Shown: positions 44,136-53,279, counted from the stretch's first letter. The stretch is 64,000 nt of DNA from Litoreibacter halocynthiae (GCF_004365635.1 NZ_SOBH01000002.1:124001-188000), one strand, 5' to 3'. The notes: generated by a model not told the origin, from the sequence alone. Translations and numbers: made by a program.

Positions 44136-45296
44136 ATGGAACGCGTCTCGCAGTCGCCCACTGATCCGGCGCTGAACCAGAACCCCTACCCGTTCTATGA
44201 CCGCATCCGCCCGCTCGGTCTGCTTGTCTGGTGGGAAGACTACAACATGCCTGTCGCCGCCTCACAGCCTGCAGTTTCGGCCTTGTTGCGTGACCGCCGT
44301 TTCGGGCGCGAAAATCCGACGCCGCCGATCATTCCCGATCACCAGAAACCGTTCTACGCGATCGAGGCGCATTCCATGCTGGAGCTGGAGCCGCCCCGTC
44401 ACACCCGTCTGCGCGGCTTGGTCTTGCGGGCGTTCACCTCGCGACGGATCAAGGAACTTGCCCCCGAAATCGAGGCCCTCAGCTACCAGCTGATCGACGC
44501 GTTCCCCAATGAGCCTTTCGACCTGCTGACCGGATTTGCACAGCAACTTCCGGTGATTATCATCGCCCGCCTGCTGGGCGTCCCCGAAGAAAAAGCCCCC
44601 GATCTGCTGCGCTGGTCCAACGCGATGGTGCGCATGTATATGGCCGCCCGCACCCGCGCCGACGAAGAGGCCGCCGCGCAAGCCGCGCAGGATTTTTCGA
44701 CCTATCTTGCGGAATATGTCAAAGCTCGTCGTGCAGCCCCTGCCGATGACCTGATCACCCAATTGATCGCCGCAGAAGAGGACGGCGAGCGCCTGACCAC
44801 CGACGAGTTGATCACAACCTGCATCCTGCTGCTCAACGCAGGTCACGAGGCGACGGTCCACACCCTTGGCAACGGCGTCAAAACTGCGCTTCAAACAGGC
44901 CTGCGCCCCGACGATCCCGACCTGTTCGCCGAGGAAGTCCTGCGTTTTGATCCGCCGCTCCATATGTTCACCAGATACGCGATGGAGGATTTGGACGCCT
45001 TCGGTCACCACTTCAAAAAGGGCGAGCAAGTCGGGCTTTTGCTGGGGGCCGCCAACCGCGACCCCGAAGTTTACGCAGACCCGAACCGCTTCGATCCCGC
45101 CCGCGAACTGCTGCCGCATTCCAGCTTCGGCTCAGGCCTGCATTTCTGTGTCGGTGCTCCATTGGCGCGGTTGGAGCTGTCAATCGCGCTCAAAACTCTG
45201 TTTGACCGCTGCCCCGATCTGGCACTGGCGGAGGACCCTGAATACGCCACAAGCTACCATTTCCACGGGCTGACCCGTTTGATGGTGACGCGCTAA
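44136..45296 (+). CDS. Cytochrome P450
   Basis: A 386-residue soluble bacterial P450. The heme ligand is Cys338 in SFGSGLHFCVGAPLARLEL. The I-helix reads LLNAGHEATVHTLGNG, where the usual acid-Thr pair is Glu-Ala, with Thr one position later. RFDPPLHMFTRYA follows the ExxR region. Substrate is unknown and no ferredoxin partner lies beside it. The ATG begins on the base after the tpiA stop, so it is expressed with tpiA or uses a promoter within it. Confidence 0.9.
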   Translation: MERVSQSPTDPALNQNPYPFYDRIRPLGLLVWWEDYNMPVAASQPAVSALLRDRRFGRENPTPPIIPDHQKPFYAIEAHSMLELEPPRHTRLRGLVLRAFTSRRIKELAPEIEALSYQLIDAFPNEPFDLLTGFAQQLPVIIIARLLGVPEEKAPDLLRWSNAMVRMYMAARTRADEEAAAQAAQDFSTYLAEYVKARRAAPADDLITQLIAAEEDGERLTTDELITTCILLLNAGHEATVHTLGNGVKTALQTGLRPDDPDLFAEEVLRFDPPLHMFTRYAMEDLDAFGHHFKKGEQVGLLLGAANRDPEVYADPNRFDPARELLPHSSFGSGLHFCVGAPLARLELSIALKTLFDRCPDLALAEDPEYATSYHFHGLTRLMVTR

Positions 45297-45349
45297 TCGG
45301 CCCTCAAAGCGCCAATCAAAATGTCGCGCCGCGCAGCGGCTCATTTAGG

Positions 45350-46420
45350 TCAGGCCGGAAAAACAAAGCAGCGTTCGCGGCGCATGGTAAGCCACAAGGT
45401 CGTGCCCTCTTTTGGCAGGAACACCGCTGGCACCGTGGCCTTCAGATGCGATCCGTCCGAATCCATGCGGAATTCCACCAAGCTCTCGCGGCCCATGAAA
45501 CGCGCGCGCTCTACGATGGCGCGCGCGGGCGTGCCGTCTTCGGGTGTCGGATTCGGTCCCTGCCCTTGCCGGTCAAAGTCGATTTTCAGGTGCTGCGGGC
45601 GGATCACGATTTCAACCGCGCCGCCATCCGGATGCCCCGGCGTCAGGAATTGACCGAACGGCGTGTCCGTCAACGCGCCATTGGACTGACTACGTATCAC
45701 ATTGATATCGCTAAAGAACGCTGCGGCTTCCTTGTCCACCGGCGCGTTGTAGATATTGTAGGGGTTGCCCTGCTGCACGATCCGCCCGCCACGCATCAGC
45801 GCGATCTCGTCAGCCATACGCATCGCCTCATGCGGCTCATGGGTGACCAGCAAAACGGCGGTGCCTTCTTCCTTCAGCACCGACAACGTCTGGTCACGGA
45901 TACCGTCGCGCAAGCGATCATCAAGGCCCGAGAACGGCTCGTCCATCAGCATGATTTTCGGACGCGGAGCCAGTGCCCGCGCCAAAGCCACGCGCTGCTG
46001 TTCGCCGCCAGACAACTCATGCGGGTATTTCGCCTCGAAGCCGTCCAGACCAACGCGGTCCAGCAGTTCCATCACGCGGGTATGCGTCTCGGATTTGCTG
46101 CCCGTCAGCCCGAAGGCCACATTCTGCGCGACGCTCAGATGCGGGAACAGCGCGAAATCCTGAAACATCAGCCCGATGGAGCGCCCTTCCGGCGGCACAC
46201 GTATCCCGTCGCCGCAGATCAGATTGCCGTCGACCCATAGCTCACCGCTGGTCTGACGCTCGACCCCTGCGATGATCCGCAAAGTCGTGGATTTACCGCA
46301 GCCCGATGGTCCCAAAAGGCAGGTCACCTGACCCGGTGCCACACTTAGTGACAGGTCGGACACGACCCGTTTTCCTGCAAATTCCTTGCAGATATTTTTC
46401 AACTCAAGCCTTGGGGTCAC
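45350..46420 (-). CDS. ABC transporter ATP-binding protein, FbpC/PotA-like
   Basis: A 356-residue ATPase: Walker [16 protein letters not shown], signature [15 protein letters not shown], Walker [16 protein letters not shown], and a C-terminal TOBE-like domain from about 245 ([11 protein letters not shown]). This is the iron(III)/spermidine/sulfate-type importer ATPase. No permease or binding protein gene is next to it in the window; the upstream neighbour is a broken symporter. It may serve a transporter elsewhere. Confidence 0.85.
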   Translation of the reverse strand: MTPRLELKNICKEFAGKRVVSDLSLSVAPGQVTCLLGPSGCGKSTTLRIIAGVERQTSGELWVDGNLICGDGIRVPPEGRSIGLMFQDFALFPHLSVAQNVAFGLTGSKSETHTRVMELLDRVGLDGFEAKYPHELSGGEQQRVALARALAPRPKIMLMDEPFSGLDDRLRDGIRDQTLSVLKEEGTAVLLVTHEPHEAMRMADEIALMRGGRIVQQGNPYNIYNAPVDKEAAAFFSDINVIRSQSNGALTDTPFGQFLTPGHPDGGAVEIVIRPQHLKIDFDRQGQGPNPTPEDGTPARAIVERARFMGRESLVEFRMDSDGSHLKATVPAVFLPKEGTTLWLTMRRERCFVFPA

Positions 46421-46488
46421 GTCACTTGCCGCCTCTTACCCGATCAAAACAATCGGAAAACTCGGGGGTTTTGGTAACAGCCCCGCCC

Positions 46489-46944
46489 CTAGTCGGCAAC
46501 CCTGCGCGCGCCGATCAGCACTGCGGCAAAGCCGACCACCAGCAGGTTCGCGAATACCTCGGACAGCAACCGCAAAGCGATGACGGCGTTGTAGGTACCC
46601 GTGCCGCCCTCCCCGAACAGCGCCCCAAGCCAGTCCTGCGCCGAGGTCGCTTCACGGATGCGCAACTGGCCAATGATGTAGCCCCCCGTCAGGAAGGACA
46701 GGTAGTAGGCCGCGTAGGCCAGCGTCCCCGCCGCACCGTAGTAGTAGCCAAGGATCGCCGAATTCATCAGCGAGCGGGCGAAAATCCATGTGGTCACTTG
46801 GCTCAGCACCCGCGTCCAAAGCCCCAGCGCACGTCCTGCAAGCTGCCCCGCAAAGAACCCTTCGACCTAGGCGCGGCGCGGTGCCATCAGGAACGAGACC
46901 ACAATAACCGCGCCAAAGGCGGCGATGACATAAAGGCTGAGCAT
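46489..46944 (-). pseudogene. Truncated sodium:solute symporter with internal stop
   Basis: From ATG 46944 the frame reads MLSLYVIAAFGAVIVVSFLM and then PRRA, followed by a TAG (46867-46869) and VEGFFAGQLAGRALGLWTRV. It continues in frame through helices such as TWIFARSLMNSAILGYYYGA and LLSEVFANLLVVGFAAVLIGA, ending at 46489. Sequence on both sides of the TAG belongs to one sodium:solute symporter N terminus, so codon 26 has mutated to stop. The gene also ends after about 150 codons, where a symporter needs about 500. I read it as a decayed gene; the 3' part is gone. Confidence 0.7.
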
Positions 46945-46988
46945 GGGACGGTCCCGTGTTGGCAAACTTGCAGTTCTGCGCACATAAC

Positions 46989-47015
46989 AAAGCCCCGCCC
47001 GACGGGCGAGGCTTT
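46989..47015 (-). terminator. Terminator after the SDR gene
   Basis: On the minus strand AAAGCCTCGCCC pairs with GGGCGGGGCTTT (one mismatch) around a three-base loop and is followed by TTTGTTAT. Confidence 0.7.
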
Positions 47016-47043
47016 AGAACCGTTCCGATAAAAACGTGATGGA

Positions 47044-47823
47044 TCAAAGGGTTGAGTTTACCCCGCCTCCGTCCAGCAAGATGTTCTGCCCGACGATAAA
47101 CCCGGCATGTTTGGAACACAGGAACGCGCAGGTCGCGCCGAATTCCTCGCGGGTGCCATAGCGGCGGGCGGGTATCGTGGCCTCACGCGCCGCGCGCGCG
47201 TCGTCTATGGTGATCCCTTGCTGCGTGCTGACACCCGTGTCCAGCGACACCGCGCGGTCGGTCGCGTGGATGCCCGGCAGCAAGTTGTTCATGGTCACGC
47301 CCGAGGGCGCCACCTGCCGCGAAGTTCCCGCGACATAGCCCGTCAGCCCGGCACGGGCGGAGTTCGACAGCCCCAGCACCGCAATCGGCGCTTTCACCGA
47401 TTGCGAGGTGATGTTGACCACACGACCCCAGCCACGCTCCATCATAGCGGGCACCAGCGCTTTGATCAGCGCTATCGGAGTCAGCATATTGGCATCCAGC
47501 GCGGCGATGAAATCTTCACGCTCCCAGTCCGTCCACATGCCCGGAGGCGGCCCGCCTGCGTTGTTCACCAGAATATCCACCTGCCCCGCGGCTTTCAGCA
47601 CCTTGGCGCGTCCGTCTTCGGTTGTGATGTCAGCCGCGACGGCAACCACCTCGACGCCAAACCGGTCACGTATGGTTTGTGCGGCCTCTTGCAACGGGCC
47701 GTCGGTGCGCGCGTTCATCACCAGATCAACGCCTGCTTCCGCCAAAGCCTCGGCGCAGCCAAGGCCCAGCCCCTTGCTCGACGCGCACACCAAGGCGCGT
47801 TTCCCTTTGATACCTAGATCCAT
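47044..47823 (-). CDS. SDR family oxidoreductase
   Basis: A 259-residue short-chain dehydrogenase, 3-oxoacyl-ACP-reductase-like. The cofactor site is ALVCASSKGLGLGCAEALAE, NNAGGPPPG follows the second conserved Asn, and the C terminus FIVGQNILLDGGG is typical. The catalytic Tyr expected as YxxxK is not obvious: the matching region reads SNSARAGLTGYVAGTS, so Tyr is displaced and the Lys missing. ATG 47823 was preferred (GGGGTTGAG upstream) over ATG 47838. Substrate unknown. Confidence 0.82.
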   Translation of the reverse strand: MDLGIKGKRALVCASSKGLGLGCAEALAEAGVDLVMNARTDGPLQEAAQTIRDRFGVEVVAVAADITTEDGRAKVLKAAGQVDILVNNAGGPPPGMWTDWEREDFIAALDANMLTPIALIKALVPAMMERGWGRVVNITSQSVKAPIAVLGLSNSARAGLTGYVAGTSRQVAPSGVTMNNLLPGIHATDRAVSLDTGVSTQQGITIDDARAAREATIPARRYGTREEFGATCAFLCSKHAGFIVGQNILLDGGGVNSTL

Positions 47824-48184
47824 CTCAACCCCGTTCATTTCATTGTAAAATCTTCGCTCTGTTTAAGGCGTAGCAACTAACGGTCGCCGGGAGAAGAGGC
47901 GCGACATGAACTTATCGATTCGCGGCGCGGCTCTGGGTGCGCTCTCCGCCCTAAAGTGCGAGGTAGTCAAAACGCCCATACCGCGGGGATTGTTTCGCTG
48001 ATCATTCAGTTTTGCGACACATTTAACCAAATTCCCCTGAAAACATTGCAACAGGTCGGGCATACAGGGTAGGTCTTTCCTTACTATGGCGGTGGGGTTC
48101 GTCAGGGGATGTCGGCGTGGGGGCGCTCGGTATCGTGATCTGATTAAGCCGTTCACCGCTGTATGTTTAAGAGTGAGCTGCCAC
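47824..48184. other. Divergent intergenic region, SDR and second Hint gene
   Basis: About 360 bases without a convincing gene: the frames seen are short and Arg/Cys-rich. The promoter of the Hint gene must lie here. TTTAACCAAATT near 48020 and TTGCAACAGG near 48047 are the only AT-rich elements of note; neither is strong. Confidence 0.35.
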
Positions 48185-49201
48185 ATGCAACACCATCTGC
48201 CGACCGATTTCGTCGCCAATCATGCCTTTCTGGTTTATCCAGCCGCGGAATTCCGCGTGACCAACGGTGTGAACCATGGCGATCCGGTTGCTGGTATCAG
48301 CGACATTTGCCTTGGTGACGGCTACTGCCTGAAGCGCAGCGCGCAAATTTACTCGATGGACCTTTCAGAATGCGTCGGCACCGGCCTGCGCCCTGTTTTT
48401 TCTGTTTCCGACGGCAGCCAGATCGAAGTCCCGGGCACGCGGACCCGCATCGCGGCCCGCCTGACCTTCATGACCCAGATCGGGGCCTCCGTGGACGCTT
48501 TGGTCATTTCTTGCGACGCGCCTCTGGCACGTAACTACTTTTACCCGCTTGGCCCGATCGAGTCCGGTGTTGAGTACACCCTGATCGCCGTCGAAGACGC
48601 ACCACGCGAAATCCCGCTCGCCGATCTGACAGGCATGAGCTTTGGACGCGGCACCCGCATCACCATGTCCGACGGCTCTCAACGCCCTGTCGAGCAACTT
48701 AAAGCCGGTGATCGCGTTCTCACCCGCGACAATGGCATGCAGGAAGTCCGCTGGGTCGGCTCGCGCACTGTGCAAGGTGCGGGCGAGTTCGCGCCTGTCG
48801 TGATCTCGCATGGCGCAATGGGCAATGCCGAGGATATCACCGTCAGCCAGCAACACCGCATGCTGGTCTCTGACTGGCGGGCCGAGGTTATGGTCGGCTC
48901 CCGCGATGTGCTGATTTCCGCGATTGATCTGGTCAATGACGACACGATCTTCATCCGCAAAGGCGGCTTCGTCGAATACACGCAGCTGGTCTTCGACCAG
49001 CACCAAATTCTCTATGCCGAGGGCGTGCCGACCGAAAGCCTGCACATGTCACGCCAGATCCTCAAAGGTCTGCCCGACGACATCGCAACCGAAGTGCTGC
49101 AACTCTTTCCGGACCTGCCTTCGTCCGAGCCAAAATTCAGCCGCGTCCCGCTGGAAAGCAAAGACGCGGCAAACCTGCTGAGGCAAACCGGACGGCTTTA
49201 G
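48185..49201 (+). CDS. Hint-domain protein with Cys-to-Ser change
   Basis: A 338-residue paralogue of the Hint protein at 14957. Residues 1-145 differ from that protein and are unknown. The Hint domain starts at about residue 150 with MSFGRGTRITM: the nucleophile Cys is Ser152 here. Block B is VSQQHRMLVSDWRAEV, and the C-terminal portion (DLVNDDTIFIRKGG, FDQHQILYAEGVPTES, LFPDLP) is closely similar to the first protein. Ser can still act as a nucleophile, so activity is not excluded. ATG 48185 follows GAGTGAG; an upstream ATG at 48086 has no site. Confidence 0.75.
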   Translation: MQHHLPTDFVANHAFLVYPAAEFRVTNGVNHGDPVAGISDICLGDGYCLKRSAQIYSMDLSECVGTGLRPVFSVSDGSQIEVPGTRTRIAARLTFMTQIGASVDALVISCDAPLARNYFYPLGPIESGVEYTLIAVEDAPREIPLADLTGMSFGRGTRITMSDGSQRPVEQLKAGDRVLTRDNGMQEVRWVGSRTVQGAGEFAPVVISHGAMGNAEDITVSQQHRMLVSDWRAEVMVGSRDVLISAIDLVNDDTIFIRKGGFVEYTQLVFDQHQILYAEGVPTESLHMSRQILKGLPDDIATEVLQLFPDLPSSEPKFSRVPLESKDAANLLRQTGRL

Positions 49202-49202
49202 A

Positions 49203-49571
49203 TTACTCGCCCGCGTAGAAGAACTCTTCGCGCACGATCTTCCCGTCCGCGACGTGATAAACGGCGACTTCTTTCATCACTTCCATCTCGCCGGTTTCCT
49301 TGCTCTTTGCATTCATCTCGAAAGTCACCGCAAACCGGTCATCCCCATGCGGGAACGGGTCTGACACTTCGCCCCCCAAAATTTCGTACATGCTGTCGAA
49401 CCACGCATGTTTGGCCTTAATGCCTTCAACTCCGGTAATTTCACGCCCGTTGCCCATGTCCATGGCTTCCACCGACACGGCATCCTTGGCGTAAAGCTTG
49501 TCCAGATTGGCAAGTTCGCGGTTTTCACGGCATCCGGCGACCAACTCGTTGGCAACATCCATCAATTTCAT
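49203..49571 (-). CDS. SnoaL-like / NTF2-fold protein
   Basis: A 122-residue cone-shaped NTF2-fold protein: MDVANELVAGCRENRELANL, LYAKDAVSVEAMDMG, ITGVEGIKAKHAWFDSM, then VAVYHVADGKIVREEFFY. Such folds serve as isomerases, cyclases or binding proteins; no task can be given. GGGAGA lies seven bases before ATG 49571, so this start is preferred over ATG 49577. A perfect LexA-type box lies just upstream of the ribosome site. It converges with the second Hint gene at a distance of one base. Confidence 0.75.
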   Translation of the reverse strand: MKLMDVANELVAGCRENRELANLDKLYAKDAVSVEAMDMGNGREITGVEGIKAKHAWFDSMYEILGGEVSDPFPHGDDRFAVTFEMNAKSKETGEMEVMKEVAVYHVADGKIVREEFFYAGE

Positions 49572-49589
49572 ATTCATTCTCCCACATAT

Positions 49590-49604
49590 GTTCTATCTAT
49601 GTTC
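49590..49604. promoter_or_regulatory. Alphaproteobacterial SOS (LexA) box
   Basis: GTTCTATCTATGTTC is an exact GTTC-N7-GTTC direct repeat, the LexA site of alphaproteobacteria. It lies 19 bases upstream of the SnoaL-like start on the minus strand and 86 bases upstream of prfC. The position next to the minus-strand gene suggests that gene is the target. Confidence 0.6.
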
Positions 49605-49689
49605 TCACTATGGCCGAGTCCCCCGCCCCGATCAAGACAGGCGTTGTGACCGATTGCGGAACCCCGCCGACGCCTCTATATCCCGTCCC

Positions 49690-51297
49690 ATGTTAGACCG
49701 CGCACATAACCAGCCAGAACTTCCGCCCGAGATTGCTCGGCGCAGGACCTTCGCCATCATCTCGCACCCTGATGCGGGCAAGACGACGTTGACCGAGAAG
49801 TTTCTTCTTTATGGTGGCGCGATCCAGATGGCTGGCCAAGTGCGCGCCAAAGGCGAAGCGCGGCGTACCCGCTCCGACTTCATGCAGATGGAAAAGGATC
49901 GCGGGATTTCGGTGTCGGCCTCCGCCATGTCCTTCGACTTCGACGGGCATCGCTTCAACCTTGTCGACACGCCCGGTCACTCCGATTTCTCAGAAGACAC
50001 CTACCGCACGCTGACGGCGGTCGATGCGGCCGTCATGGTCATCGACGGGGCCAAGGGTGTGGAGAGCCAAACGCAAAAATTGTTTGAAGTCTGCCGCTTG
50101 CGCGACCTTCCTATCTTGACCTTTTGCAACAAAATGGACCGCGAAAGCCGCGATACATTCGAGATTATTGACGAAATCCAAGAAAATCTGGCGATTGACG
50201 TCACACCCGCCTCTTGGCCCATCGGCGTCGGTCGCGACTTCATTGGCTGCTACGATCTAATCAATGATCGCCTTGAATTGATGGACCGTTCCGACCGCAA
50301 CAAAATCGCGGAAAGCATCAAGATCAGCGGGCTGGACGATCCGAAACTGGCCGAGCATGTGCCCGCTGCGCAGTTGAGCCAGTTCCTTGAAGAGATTGAA
50401 ATGGCAAAAGAATTGATGCCCGAGTTCAATCACCAAGACTTTCTTGACGGCACTCTGACACCGATCTGGTTCGGCTCCGCCATCAACTCGTTCGGGGTGC
50501 AGGAACTGATGCAAGGCATCGCGGATTACGGCCCGCAGCCGCAGCCACAAAAAGCCAGCCCGCGCGCAATTTCTCCGGAAGAGCCAAAGGTTTGCGGCTT
50601 TGTCTTCAAGGTGCAGGCCAATATGGACCCCAAGCACCGCGACCGCGTGGCGTTTGTGCGCCTCGCATCGGGGCATTTTCTGCGGGGCATGAAGCTGACC
50701 CATGTGCGGTCCAAAAAGCAGATGGCTATTACCAACCCCGTGCTGTTCCTCGCCTCCGACCGCGAACTGGCCGAGGAGGCTTGGGCCGGTGACATCATGG
50801 GCATCCCGAACCACGGCCAGCTGCGCATCGGCGACACGCTGACCGAGGGCGAGATGATCCGCGCCACTGGCATCCCCTCTTTTGCGCCAGAACTTCTGCA
50901 AACCTGCCGTGCGGGTGACCCGATGAAGGCCAAGCATCTGGAAAAAGCCCTGATGCAATTTGCCGAAGAAGGCGCGGCCAAGGTATTCAAACCCGCCTTC
51001 GGCTCCGGCTTCATCGTCGGGGTCGTCGGCGCGTTGCAATTCGAGGTGCTCGCCTCTCGCATCGAGTTGGAATACGGCCTGCCCGTGCGGTTCGAGGCGT
51101 CGCAATTCACCTCCGCCCGTTGGGTCACCGGCGACAAAGCCGCGGTGGACAAGTTCATTGAAGCCAACAAGCAGCATATCAGCCACGACAATGACGGAGA
51201 TGTGGTCTTCCTGACCCGCCTGCAATGGGACATCGACCGCGTGGCGCGGGACTATCCCGACGTGACGCTCAGCGCGACCAAGGAGATGATGGTTTAG
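49690..51297 (+). CDS. prfC: Peptide chain release factor 3
   Basis: A 535-residue translational GTPase that removes RF1/RF2 from the ribosome. G1 is IISHPDAGKTTLTEK, G2 region KDRGISVSASAMSF, G3 LVDTPGHSDFSEDTYRTL, G4 FCNKMDRES. Domain II and III follow with AQTPQP-like linker in divergent form (GPQPQPQKASPR). ATG 49690 gives the family N terminus; the longer open frame upstream runs through the SnoaL promoter region. Confidence 0.96.
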   Translation: MLDRAHNQPELPPEIARRRTFAIISHPDAGKTTLTEKFLLYGGAIQMAGQVRAKGEARRTRSDFMQMEKDRGISVSASAMSFDFDGHRFNLVDTPGHSDFSEDTYRTLTAVDAAVMVIDGAKGVESQTQKLFEVCRLRDLPILTFCNKMDRESRDTFEIIDEIQENLAIDVTPASWPIGVGRDFIGCYDLINDRLELMDRSDRNKIAESIKISGLDDPKLAEHVPAAQLSQFLEEIEMAKELMPEFNHQDFLDGTLTPIWFGSAINSFGVQELMQGIADYGPQPQPQKASPRAISPEEPKVCGFVFKVQANMDPKHRDRVAFVRLASGHFLRGMKLTHVRSKKQMAITNPVLFLASDRELAEEAWAGDIMGIPNHGQLRIGDTLTEGEMIRATGIPSFAPELLQTCRAGDPMKAKHLEKALMQFAEEGAAKVFKPAFGSGFIVGVVGALQFEVLASRIELEYGLPVRFEASQFTSARWVTGDKAAVDKFIEANKQHISHDNDGDVVFLTRLQWDIDRVARDYPDVTLSATKEMMV

Positions 51298-51330
51298 CCT
51301 CCAGGGCGCGCGCCGAGTATCGCCAATCGG

Positions 51331-51759
51331 TCAGCTGACCAGATTGGCATCCATGGTTATGTCGCAGTCCAGCAGCTTGGAAATCGGGCAGTTTTCCTTT
51401 GCGCCAGTGGCCGCTTCCATGAACGCCTCCTCGGTGGCGTCAGGGATACTCGCTTTCACCGTCAGGTGCGATTTGGTGACGGTAAACCCGCCCGCCTTTT
51501 GTTCCAACGTGATATCCGCAGAGGTCTCGATGCTGTCTGCCGTCAGGTCATGCTCCCCCAGCACCATCGACAGCGCCATGGAGAAGCACGAAGCGTGCGC
51601 CGCACCAATCAGCTCTTCGGGATTGGTTCCGGGTGCATCCTCGAAGCGGGTGTTGTAGCCGTAGGGCTGATCTTTCAACGCGCCGCTTTTTGTGGACACA
51701 TGGCCTTTGCCCTCTTTGAGAGTGCCGGACCATTTTGCGGATCCTGTATTAACTGACAT
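51331..51759 (-). CDS. osmC: OsmC-family organic hydroperoxide reductase
   Basis: A 142-residue OsmC-type thiol peroxidase. The two catalytic cysteines are Cys58 (AAHASCFSMALS) and Cys124 (KENCPISKLL), with Arg38 and Glu49 nearby in FEDAPGTNPEELIGA. OsmC reduces organic hydroperoxides in the cytosol. AAAGGAGAT precedes ATG 51759 perfectly, ruling out the longer start at 51789. Confidence 0.9.
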   Translation of the reverse strand: MSVNTGSAKWSGTLKEGKGHVSTKSGALKDQPYGYNTRFEDAPGTNPEELIGAAHASCFSMALSMVLGEHDLTADSIETSADITLEQKAGGFTVTKSHLTVKASIPDATEEAFMEAATGAKENCPISKLLDCDITMDANLVS

Positions 51760-51926
51760 GGTGATCTCCTTTACTTGGGTGGGGTTCATAAGCCAACGTC
51801 TGCCAAGGCCACACGGTTCCGCCGCGCATCAGTGTCGATTTGCGCAGGCACATCTGTTATGCTTACAGTAACAAGGCCGGAAAACGGTCAATAATATAAT
51901 AACAACAAATAGATAGAGCAGCGACA

Positions 51927-53261
51927 GTGAGCATATCCCAAGCAAAAGAGAAGATGCCCAAGGGCCTCTTGGCCGCAGCCACGTGGGCGGCGGAGCGTAC
52001 CCCCGACAGCCGCAACCGCGCGGTAGACCTTTACCGCGCCATTGCGATCATGTTCGTGATCTTGGGCCATTGGCTGTTGGTCGCGGGCGTCATCCGTGAC
52101 GGGGAGTTGGAATTCGTCATCCTGCTCGCCGAACAGCGCTGGACCCACTACGCCACATGGTTGTTCCAAGTCATGCCGGTGTTCTTCTTCGTCGGCGGAT
52201 TCTCCAACGGGTTGTCATGGACGTCGGCCCGCAAGGACCCTGTGAAAAAGAGCGCTTGGGCCGCCTCCCGCCTGTCGCGCCTGCTGAAGCCAACCGTTCC
52301 TGTGGTGCTGGTCTGGGCCATCGCGGGCGCTGTGGCCCATGCCATGGGCGTGTCGGTCGACCTGATTTCAAGCGTCTCGCAAGCCGCCCTCGTACCGGTG
52401 TGGTTCCTTGCCGTCTACATCATCATGACCATGGCCGTGCCGGTAACAGTCGCCCAGTGGGACAGGCTCGGGGTCGCATCTGTTGGCCTGCTGGCCCTTG
52501 GCGCAATCCTCGTAGACGCCATCGCATTCGGCGCAGATCAGGGCTGGTTGCGCTGGTCAAACTACGCCTTCGTCTGGCTCGCGGTGCACCAGCTTGGATA
52601 CTGGTGGGGCAGCGCCGAGCGGCCAAAGCCATGGGCGCTTGGCTTCATCGCTCTGGGTGTCGCGTGGCTTTATATCCTGATCGTCCAGTTCGGCTTTCCC
52701 GTGGCTATGGTCAGCGTCCCGGGGGCCGAAATGTCGAACACCCGCCCGCCCACGACCGCAATGCTGGCCGTGGGTGCCGTGCAAATCGGTGTCATTCTAC
52801 TGCTCACCGATCTGGCGCAAGCTTGGCTTCGGAACGTGCGAGTTTGGGCTTGGGTGATCGTGTTCAACCAGATGATCATGTCGATCTATCTGTGGCACAT
52901 GACAGCCCTGCTCATCGTCGTCGGTATCGCCGCCTATATGTTCGGCGGGGCCGGATTGCACGAGCCTCCCGGAACCGGTCTTTGGTGGGCAGTGCGCCCG
53001 ATCTGGGTCGTGCTGTTCACCCTCGTCCTCATCCCGTTTGTGCTGGTCTTCGTGCGCTTCGAGGCGGGCAGCAAAACTACCGCCGACATGCGCCCCGGCC
53101 CATGGCAGGCGATGCTGGGCGCTGTCATGACCTGCTCGGGGTTGGTCGTGATGGCAATGGTCGGGCTGGGCAAGGAGAACGCCATTGGCGTGAACTGGCT
53201 GGCTGTCGGGCTTGTGGTACTTGGCGTATTCGTCGCAACCCGCCGATTCTCTCGCAGTTGA
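51927..53261 (+). CDS. Acyltransferase-3 family membrane protein
   Basis: A 444-residue protein with about ten membrane helices. The N-terminal segment RNRAVDLYRAIAIMFVILGHW is the acyltransferase-3 pattern with the conserved His of the family. VMPVFFFVGGFSNGLSW and LVPVWFLAVYI fit helices two to four. Members O-acylate sugars or lipids at the membrane; the acceptor is unknown. The start codon is GTG 51927. A strong terminator follows. Confidence 0.82.
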   Translation: MSISQAKEKMPKGLLAAATWAAERTPDSRNRAVDLYRAIAIMFVILGHWLLVAGVIRDGELEFVILLAEQRWTHYATWLFQVMPVFFFVGGFSNGLSWTSARKDPVKKSAWAASRLSRLLKPTVPVVLVWAIAGAVAHAMGVSVDLISSVSQAALVPVWFLAVYIIMTMAVPVTVAQWDRLGVASVGLLALGAILVDAIAFGADQGWLRWSNYAFVWLAVHQLGYWWGSAERPKPWALGFIALGVAWLYILIVQFGFPVAMVSVPGAEMSNTRPPTTAMLAVGAVQIGVILLLTDLAQAWLRNVRVWAWVIVFNQMIMSIYLWHMTALLIVVGIAAYMFGGAGLHEPPGTGLWWAVRPIWVVLFTLVLIPFVLVFVRFEAGSKTTADMRPGPWQAMLGAVMTCSGLVVMAMVGLGKENAIGVNWLAVGLVVLGVFVATRRFSRS

Positions 53262-53279
53262 GCGACCGGATTCCGGACC

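Noticed and set aside
47863-48219. Minus-strand open frame in the intergenic region before the second Hint gene
   Set aside because: Arg/Pro/Cys-rich, no ribosome site, no recognisable domain.
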